64,000 nt of DNA from Sympetrum striolatum (taxonomy: Eukaryota > Arthropoda > Insecta > Odonata > Libellulidae), in contig OX388349.1 of assembly GCA_947579665.1 (NCBI GenBank), forward strand, positions 19,748,459 to 19,812,458, read 5' to 3'. The position numbers and the translations under genes are program-made. Numbering within the stretch: the first letter of the stretch is position 1; every line of letters starts with the position of its first letter. This document shows positions 56,560-64,000 of the stretch, piece after piece. Under the pieces are notes generated by a model. The model worked only from the letters and a program-made list of their open reading frames with translations. It was not told the DNA's origin and searched no databases.

Positions 56560-57200
56560 CACGCTATGAAAGCAGGAACGGTAAATAAATTATCAATTCA
56601 AAATTGCGATGCACAAAGCAGAGGGCCTTAGAAGATTGGGCGTGCATTCTCCGTTGATGGATTTCGTTCTAAAATTAGTCCTCGGCAGAATACTGCACTG
56701 CGTGTCTGCTGCAGATAATGAAATTGATCAGAAGTACATGCGACAGTCGATGAAATATTAAAAATTGCGAGAGCTCTAAAGCCTTCCTAAAACCGTAAAA
56801 TACAGAACGCATCCGCTAATGCATATTGAACGGCGTTACTGTGAATTTTTCATCGTGAAGAGATTCACGTCGGCACGAAGGAATTCCGCGTCACGGAGCG
56901 TTATTGGAAGGGCTTTTCCTACGCAAAAACAGCCGTTATTCTTTTATTTGGACGCTCAAAAATTTACCCCACCAAAAATAAGCTCTCCATACTTTTTTTC
57001 CCTTTTCAAGAAAAGCGCGCGGCCTGTTAAAAAGGCGATCGCTAAAAGTTTGGCTCTTGAGCAGTCAATTTTCGCCGAGGGAAATGTTCGCCACACAATT
57101 CGCACTCATCATTGCGAAAATATTTGAAGCCGGAGTTTTTAGCATTGATCCAGTACGGATTCTGTTTAGCTAGGAAGTGTAGCGGCATCCTTTAAACGTC
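56560..57200. other. CpG-richer patch
   Basis: GC and CpG are raised (GGCGTTACTGTG, CACGTCGGCACG, AAAGCGCGCGGCC). The 102-codon frame at 56819-57127 is basic and Ser/Phe-rich with no domain I recognise. Its start and splice context are not convincing. Confidence 0.3.
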
Positions 57201-58009
57201 TGGGCGAAAAGTTGGTAATTTCCCGCTAATCATTCCTTCTGGAAAAGGATTTCGATTATCCATATCTATGTCCGTGTGTATTTGCACAATATTCATGGTA
57301 TATTTCATTTGGAACTGGTGTGACACAAACACGCTTCAATACAAGGTACTTACATACATAAATGCGCACAATAATAAATTCGTGTTATATGCGAAATATA
57401 CTATCGGAAGTCCACTCTTACGAGTTACTCCCTGCACTTAATTCCAAACATTAATGTAACCAGGATTACAACGGAGTATCTCGCTATTTTTTTAGCTAGT
57501 ACCTTAATTCCTACGCCACAGAAAACATGATTCTATTTATTTGGGTGTACATATATTTTTCGATCATACTATACTTGAAAAAATTAAGAATATTTTTTAC
57601 TTTTTTGGAAAGACTTTTTGTTTCAAGCTAAGAATTATTATCAAGCGATGTACTATGAATTAGAAATCTTCCGCATCTACCTTTTATGTGAAGGAAGTAG
57701 TACGACGTAAAACAAAAATCCAAATTTTCCTATGAATACATTTTTATTGTTGTGAAATTAATATAAACCCAATGGATTTTAAATTGAGTTGAGTTTTATT
57801 GTTTGATTTCAAGCTCAGTATAACTTTTAAACCGGATAATTGGTTTGGAATTTACTTTTATCTGAATACACATTAGTTTGAGTAGTAATATTGTCTTTTA
57901 GTTTATCTAGCGTTTCTTTCTTATGGGAAATTGCTATGCTATGATATAAAGTAATTGGTAACAAGAATTATCTGTAAACAGCAGCAAGCATTATATGATA
58001 TTTAGTGCG
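57201..58009. other. AT-rich non-coding DNA
   Basis: No feature recognised. Confidence 0.5.
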
Positions 58010-58730
58010 GCTTCATGTGCGGTTCAATGGTACAGACGCATGTTCTTTCGAAAGTTAAAAAAATTCCGTTCCGTCTGCTCAGTGAGGGGACGAATATCCG
58101 TGGACATGCTAATGAATCCTCCGATCATCTGCAATTGTTCCACCGGAAGGGTTTAATCTCTTTTGCATGCCATTCGGAAGAAGCAATTGCCCTTCATCTC
58201 ATTGAAATAAATTCCTCCGTTTATTGTCCGTGGGCTATTAAAAAGAGCGCCTTTCCCTAAGACGTGCCACCGGCGTATCTTCCTCCAGGGTCTCATCCAA
58301 TTACTTAACTCCACCGCTGGCAATTGGATTTGGGATTTTGAGATTTGTCTATTTCGCTGACCGCGTTTTTTCTCGTTTCCCCAAACATTTCGCCTCTTGT
58401 TTATTTTCGAGGACCCGGGTTTATTTTCCCCTCGCAAAAGGGTAACCTCGTTACCAAGGGATACATTTTCAAATAGGTGAAATTTTCGTGGGACCCTTAT
58501 TTTGTCACCGTTTTGACCGATATACTTTTTGCTCTTTGATTAACCGCCGCTTCGATGGGATTCGTTAATGAGATGCGGGTCGAAAATAGCCTTTTGAAAC
58601 TATTTTTCTCGTTTTTCGGTTTTATGGCGTTTAAAGCCAGCAGCCGTGCATCACGGGTGATATGTAAAACAAGTGGAGGTGAATTCGCAGCAAAATTTTC
58701 AAAGGTCAAGCAATTTATTGGAGATTAATA
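58010..58730. other. CpG-dense patch
   Basis: Long GC-richer block containing the palindrome GGTAACCTCGTTACC (58441-58455) and several CGs. Frames of 70-94 codons overlap on both strands without domains. A candidate regulatory element. Confidence 0.35.
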
Positions 58731-59475
58731 AACAATGCTGTTAACGATATTTAGAACGTACATGAATATAGAAAATTCTTTTCATGTAAGAAAATGAAGA
58801 AACCAGTGTTTTTTTAAATTTCATGGCCCATTAAAATTATCCGTGGTACGCTATATTTCAAAATTACCCAAAAATTTCAAATTAGCTGCAAAACGTTTTG
58901 CTCGCTACATTCTTCCATGAAGGGTCATCCTTTTAAATGATGCTGCGGTAATTTCGAGATTACTTACCTCTTCATTTCTCTTGCAAAATGTCACTTGGAG
59001 ATTCTTGCTCCGTGTAAAAAATATGTTTCATGTTTCCTGAAGGTTTTCATTTTGCGTGTTTTGATTCAGACCTTTTTAACAAAATAACTTTTTTAAGTTT
59101 TTGAGTTTTTACAACGTTTCTTGCTCGCTGCATAAGTTCTATAGCTAAATTCAAACGGAAAATCCTGTTATAATATAGTATTTATAAGTATCTATTTGCT
59201 AACTGCCATTAGATTCCCGCCACGTAGAAAATGATGAATCCAAATCATGTTCAATTACATTTCTGTGGAATTTCAAATATTCTCCTTGAAGATATTTAAT
59301 ATTTTGCGGGGAAGTTTTACTTATTTCTGACATTACATAAAGTTATGTATACCCTTTTTCCATGCCACATTGATACATATTCCTGAATCTCTCCCACCCA
59401 TTGAGTGTCACCTAATTTAGGATGGCATTTGAAGGAAGCATGGGAATTTTTGGAAATTTTAATGAAGCCAAAATA
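58731..59475. other. AT-rich non-coding DNA
   Basis: No feature recognised. Confidence 0.5.
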
Positions 59476-59483
59476 TGGGTTAC

Positions 59484-59580
59484 AGTGAGGTCATGGTCCA
59501 TCAGATTTCCGGCATATCACTCTTGAATCGCTGCAGAAGAGGGCTGCTGGATTCAAGCATTTTTTCGATTTTATTTTAAC
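59484..59580 (+). pseudogene. Possible LINE remnant (LESLQKRAAGF)
   Basis: The frame ITLESLQKRAAGFKHFF matches the LExxQ(R/K)RAAR(F) signature found downstream of the reverse transcriptase core in Jockey/CR1-type non-LTR elements. Only about 20 codons are informative and a stop lies just upstream. Confidence 0.4.
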
Positions 59581-60615
59581 TGGACCAATCTGTGGTGAGC
59601 CCCATTAGCCGGGCGCCTTGCTGACCGCTCAATAAACTAGATTTTTAAGTGCCGCTCAACCGATTTCTCTAACCTTCTTATAACCATTGATAAGGATCAT
59701 TATTCCTAAAGACTTAGGTAGCTTTAGAATTAAAAATTAATAATTGGATAGACGTTTGTGTGCGGTAAAATATGTATGCAAGGATACCACGGTAAGTTGG
59801 AAAAAAATTATTTCGAGTTTTATAGATATTTCCCGAGTATTTTTTATTATACCGTTTAATCTCCAACGATTACAATTTGAAATGAAATCGATCATCGGAG
59901 ATGAGTCGTAAGCTCAGGAAATCCTTAGAATCTTCTCAAACAATAACTTGCGTCTTGAGCAACAGTTTTAGCAGAACAATTGTTTCTCTGTATCAGAATC
60001 CTTCATTTGGCGCCAATCTCTGCTTACTCTGTTAGATAAGCTATCTTTCCGTCTACAGACAATGAAGCGTGTTGCGGAAATAGCTGCTCTACTTCTTATT
60101 ACGAAAAGACGGTCATGTCTCTTAGCTCTTGCTCTTCTATCCTTATTAAGTGGGCTCAATAAATTTGGATTAAATATTCTCTATGAGCAATTGCAAGGTA
60201 TTTTACTATCCACTCTCTTTAATAACAAAGAATAGTTCAGTTTTTCTTTCTGTAAAAATAGTAAACGAAAAACATCGTTCTCCTGATTTTAATCTCCAAT
60301 TTTTCCCGAAAGTTCTCACGCTTTTTATCAGATCAACTTAACTTTAGCTCTATACCTTACCTTTCTCTACCTTATTGTTCATTCCCTTTTCCCAATTCCT
60401 CAACCAAATTAATTCATTCCTTTTACGCCTCCGATACATTTAATGATGATTTTTGATAATTATTATTTATAATTAATATTAATAAGTTCTACTTTTTATA
60501 ATGTATCCTTAATTTACTTTAGTTAATAACTACTGCATCTTACATATTCATCGGTGTACCTTCAATCTTCTTCAAATACAAATACGATTTCTGAGCTCAT
60601 TTTTTTCTCCTTATA
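59581..60615. other. AT-rich non-coding DNA
   Basis: No feature recognised. Confidence 0.5.
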
Positions 60616-60620
60616 AATAT

Positions 60621-60695
60621 GGGCCGCCAATAGGGATCGAACCCAGGACCTTCAAAGGCGAACTCTTTATGCACTCCGGGGGTCTAGTTAGCGTT
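60621..60695 (-). mobile_element. tRNA-like SINE head
   Basis: Minus-strand B box GGTTCGATCCC (60643-60633), followed by TATTGGCGGCCC. The A box is poorly conserved. It is a pseudogene-like head, not an intact tRNA. Confidence 0.55.
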
Positions 60696-60699
60696 AATC

Positions 60700-62220
60700 T
60701 ATTTTTCGTGAATTAGTTGGCGTTAGATACCATTTATTAGTTCTTTTGACTTGTTGGATTTGCACTTCTTTTATACTATGCCAAATGAATTAGTTCCCTT
60801 ATATGCTAGGCCACCTTAACCCTTTTCCTTAAATTTACTAGGATCCGAGAACATATTCAAACACCGAATTTTCTCAGATTCTCAAACCCCAGTCACAAAA
60901 CAAGTGAGAATTGATTCAAAGAAAAATTCAGGCCAATACACACAGACCCCGCTTCTCTTTCGTCTAGCCTAGTTCCCTTGCCTCTTCAGATAGAACACTG
61001 CATTCATATGGGCTGATCTAATAAAGCCTTCTTTCGAAATCCATCCCGAAGTGTTTCGGAAATGATTAGCTCTTGAGGGGGCCTTAGAAATTGGTCCGAA
61101 TTATGACGTCACCGAAGGGGTCCTCTCTGGATTAATGGAGATGGCGCCTGTCGAATGGGCGCCCCGGGTCATCAAAGGAACCAGAAGGTCTAAATGGAAG
61201 CTTAGATGGAGTAATTCGGTCAATTTGAGATGAAGTGATTGGTCAGATCGTCTACTTTTTGCCTTCGACAAAAAGCACTTCCGATTGGACATGCGAAGCA
61301 TTTGGAGTTCATTGAATCTCACACACGTAATCTCTCTACAGCTGCAGTTAGTGCAGGAACGACCAATTCCGATATTTAGGCAATTAGGGTGCGGAATAGG
61401 TTCAAGGCGCCAACGGGAAGAATTTGTGGACATGGCCATTTTTGACCAATCAAAGCATAGAAATTTTTGCATGGAATTGTGTCCTAGTAAATTATTTGAA
61501 GTATCAATCAATTACGAGATAGAGAACAATTGGATGAGTTCATAAGGTCTTTATTAAGGCGAACTTACGGCTGAAAAGTATCTTCTTCCACCTAAAAAAA
61601 AGAAAGAAAAGAAAAAACACATTGAAAAAGCACTCACAAGGGAAGGGTGTAAGAATAACCTTTGCTAATTCATTAATGGTAAGAGTCAGTCAGTAGGAAG
61701 GTAATTCTGTGCAAAGGTAGCAATTAGCAATTTATTCTCTGAATTTAATTCCTTTTTTTAGAGACATCCCGAACTCTATCTAGCATTTTTGGTTTCCTAG
61801 ATCACATTTTTGATATATGAACAAGTTTTACTCATTATCTAAACCGTAATAATTATTCATGTAGTTGATCAAAAGCTTAAAACTCATATTACAAATATAA
61901 ATAAGGTAATATCTGAGCGGGTGTTAAAATTATAGAAGCTTATTTGTTCCATTTATTTCGTATCTACTTTTTACGGATATCTTTGCAGAGTTCGACGTCT
62001 TTCTGGCTTATTTCATAAATTCAGCGACAATTTTAAAAATTAATTGTTCCTTAAGATACTGTCGATGCAGAAGCTCTGAAAGATAGGAAGGTTAACTGCT
62101 AAAATATGATTCATTTATCAAAGCCTTTCGTGAGAATTCTTTGATAAATGTCGGTACACTAAGAGCTGAAATTTATATCGGAGTAAATTACTGAAATACG
62201 GTTCAATAATCAAAGCGGTG
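60700..62220. other. Non-coding DNA
   Basis: The 136-codon minus-strand frame (61101-61511) and an 86-codon plus-strand frame overlap, and neither has a domain I recognise. The minus-strand one contains scattered Cys (CTNCSCREITC) but no zinc-finger spacing. Confidence 0.35.
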
Positions 62221-62224
62221 TGGA

Positions 62225-62335
62225 ATAATAATTTGCGATTGTTGCAATTTTAGTCGTAACATGAGTTCCATTGTTGAGTCAGACGAGGAAATCTCGACAA
62301 TTGGGGCAATCAATCGTTGTAACTTGTAGAGTGCT
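62225..62335. repeat. ATTGTT/ACAATTG cluster
   Basis: GCGATTGTTGCAATTTTAG, CCATTGTTGAGTC, CGACAATTGGGGC and CAATCGTTGTAAC lie within about 110 bases in alternating orientation. Confidence 0.45.
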
Positions 62336-63080
62336 CAGTCAACAAAGAAAAGACCCTATGAATGCGTATATTTACATCGTTTGTAGCTGCAATCATTAGA
62401 CACGTGGAAGGCAACGTTTAAACATCCCTTCCTCCAAAAGTCCTCGGCGAAGACGTCAAAAGCATACATCGTCCCATTATATTTACTCAACGGCGTATGA
62501 TTGCCCTTTTTCGACAAACTTAGATTGAAATAATTTCGAGCGAGCCTTTTTGGCATTTTCAGATCGCTTCGTTAAGGCGAAATTCGCTCATAAATGGAAT
62601 AAAACGTTTTTTTCCTCTGAATCGTCACTCGCGTTTACTTTCAGAGATCGCGTATAAATAGCTTTCACTCGTATTTCTTTCGCTCCTCTGAGAAGGCGGT
62701 TCGGCGTTTTCTTTTTATCGCCGCGAATTAACGACGGGGATCTCCGAAGCGGAATCGACTACTCCGTTCGCGAATATTTGCGGTGGAAAAAGGCGGCGGA
62801 TATGAAAACGGTCTTTCATGCAAATGTCTTGGCGTGAAAACGGGAATCCCATGAACGGCATGTTTTTCATTTCCGCTCTTTCAAAGGAGTCCGTTTCATT
62901 AATATTTAGCGCACAAGTTTGAGGAAAAACCGAAGTTTGCGAATAAAAGCCGTGCTCTGGAATTGCGAGCTATTACGAGCTCTCTAAAATATTCATTTCC
63001 GAGTCATTATTCCGGCATTCGACCAAATTTCCGGTTTTTTTCGCCGAGGCACGAGCGTGTCGCTTTTCTGAGCAATTTGC
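62336..63080. promoter_or_regulatory. CpG-dense block with octamer site
   Basis: One of the longest CpG-rich blocks. It contains ATGCAAAT (62818-62825), the POU octamer, together with TTCGCGAATATTTGCGG and AAAGGCGGCGGATATG. No exon signal or stable reading frame. Best regarded as a candidate enhancer. Confidence 0.4.
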
Positions 63081-63639
63081 GATGTGGTTGGTGGTAACTC
63101 ATGGCAAAACCAGTGTCAAGGGTGGGGGAAGGGGTGGGTTTTGGCTGTCAGAGGTCTCAAGCTCAAATATCGATTTGAGGATCCCATAAGAAATCAACGG
63201 AGTAAAAGATGACATTTTTATTACAATTATATACTATATTTCCGTATCAGAAAATTTCAGTCACCTCACTTCAGGAAGAATAAATAAAATATTTAATTAT
63301 GGATAATATTTCTATGAATTACAATCAGAAAAAGACAGATTTAACATCAAATAGAGACCTAATTTCTACGTTTTATACAGATTTTATACTATATAGTTTC
63401 TGCTTGTAGAACTTATACCTACTTGTATGTATTTCCATCTGTGTTTTCGCGGGTTTTTTTCGCTCCCCTTCTCGTGCGAGCGTTTTCCCGCACAGTGGGT
63501 TTTTCTCCGAAAGCTTTCAGCCAAGGAGTTTTTCCCCACACCCCAATTCTTTTATTTTTTTACCTCTTCTTTTTATTTTCTTTTATATATATATATTTAT
63601 TTATATTTTATTTCTTTTTTAAATCTTTTTTGTAATTAA

Positions 63640-63735
63640 TATTAGTTACCCTTAATGCTTAGGTGTAAGAGAGGTCCTAATGGGCCTAACCTCGCCAAAT
63701 AAAGAGATTTTATTATTATCATTATTATATTTATA
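63640..63735 (+). mobile_element. LINE 3' tail ending in (ATT)n
   Basis: GGTGTAAGAGAGGTCCTAATGGGCCTAACCTCGCCAAATAAAG followed by TTTTATTATTATCATTATTAT. The CCTAACCTCGCCAAATAAAG phrase followed by a trinucleotide run has the form of a non-LTR retrotransposon 3' end. The T-rich (63.54-63.62 kb) and (TA)n sequence just upstream could be its 3' UTR. Confidence 0.6.
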
Positions 63736-64000
63736 CATAAATCTTTCTTTTATTAAAGTGACTTAAAAATATATTGAATTAAAGTAAGTTAACGCGTGTA
63801 GCGGTGTAATGTCTTGGAAAAGTATGATAATGAAGGTGCACATAAGTTTGTCTGATTGGAGCAATCACCAAATCATTAATCCACCCCTTGGTAGGGATTA
63901 AAATTAATGAACATCTTCGATAAACTTTCCGTATCGTTCCATTGGTGAGAATAGGGGAAATATCGGAAGAAAAAGTAATTTTACTACTCTGGTTTCCTGC
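63736..64000. other. AT-rich non-coding DNA to window end
   Basis: No feature recognised. Confidence 0.5.

Noticed and set aside
58441..58464. RFX X-box at the palindrome GGTAACCTCGTTACC
   Set aside because: The half-sites are in the wrong relative order for an X-box, and the alternative GTTACCAAGGGATAC mismatches at two key positions.
61101..61511. 136-codon minus-strand frame with several cysteines
   Set aside because: Cysteine spacing fits no zinc-finger class I know, and an overlapping plus-strand frame is equally open.

Overview
The window looks like nuclear DNA from an animal, most probably an arthropod and plausibly an insect with a large, repeat-rich genome. It is AT-rich. No open reading frame exceeds 161 codons, and none of the longer ones reads like a conserved protein. 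There is no bacterial-style gene packing. Instead there are tRNA-derived SINEs with RNA polymerase III A and B boxes, decayed LINE fragments, a terminal-inverted-repeat transposon family, and many short tandem arrays. The species cannot be fixed from the sequence alone.

Only one place resembles part of a host gene. Around 8.86-9.21 kb a CpG-rich segment carries a perfect NRF-1-type palindrome, a CACGTG E-box, an arthropod-style TCAGT initiator and, about 250 bases later, a good splice donor (AAG|GTGAGC). I read it as a TATA-less promoter with a non-coding first exon on the + strand. If so, much of the rest may be a very long first intron. CpG-dense patches recur every few kilobases (for example near 2.3, 22.6, 27.7, 32.8, 44.3, 50.4, 58.3 and 62.7 kb) and are candidate regulatory elements.

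The repeats are as follows. (1) About a dozen tRNA-like SINE heads or bodies occur on both strands, two of them in fold-back arrangements. (2) Three copies of a ~0.35-0.4 kb element start with ACCGTATATA and end with TATACGGT (13.0, 53.5 and 54.9 kb). (3) An uncharacterised repeat marked by GAGGAGTGAGGTAG occurs roughly a dozen times and is locally tandemly duplicated at 18.7-19.2 and 33.1-33.4 kb. (4) Degenerate LINE coding ends and 3' tails are present. (5) At least sixteen separate clusters are built on the word AACAAT or its complement ATTGTT, with different periods (15, ~20, ~100, 111 and 71 bp among others) and often with the word in inverted pairs.

The most intriguing structures are three fold-back elements at 13.4-13.6, 27.0-27.1 and 51.5-51.7 kb. 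Each has 25-49 bp inverted arms, unrelated from one element to the next, enclosing a core of the form CTGA[A/T]GATG...GAAAC. This is the conserved skeleton of a hammerhead ribozyme. The 51.6 kb copy can be folded into three stems with a GTC cleavage triplet, and the 13.5 kb copy has a 13-bp direct repeat around it. I infer that they are short relics of a ribozyme-bearing retroelement, such as a Penelope-like element, or of an undescribed miniature element.
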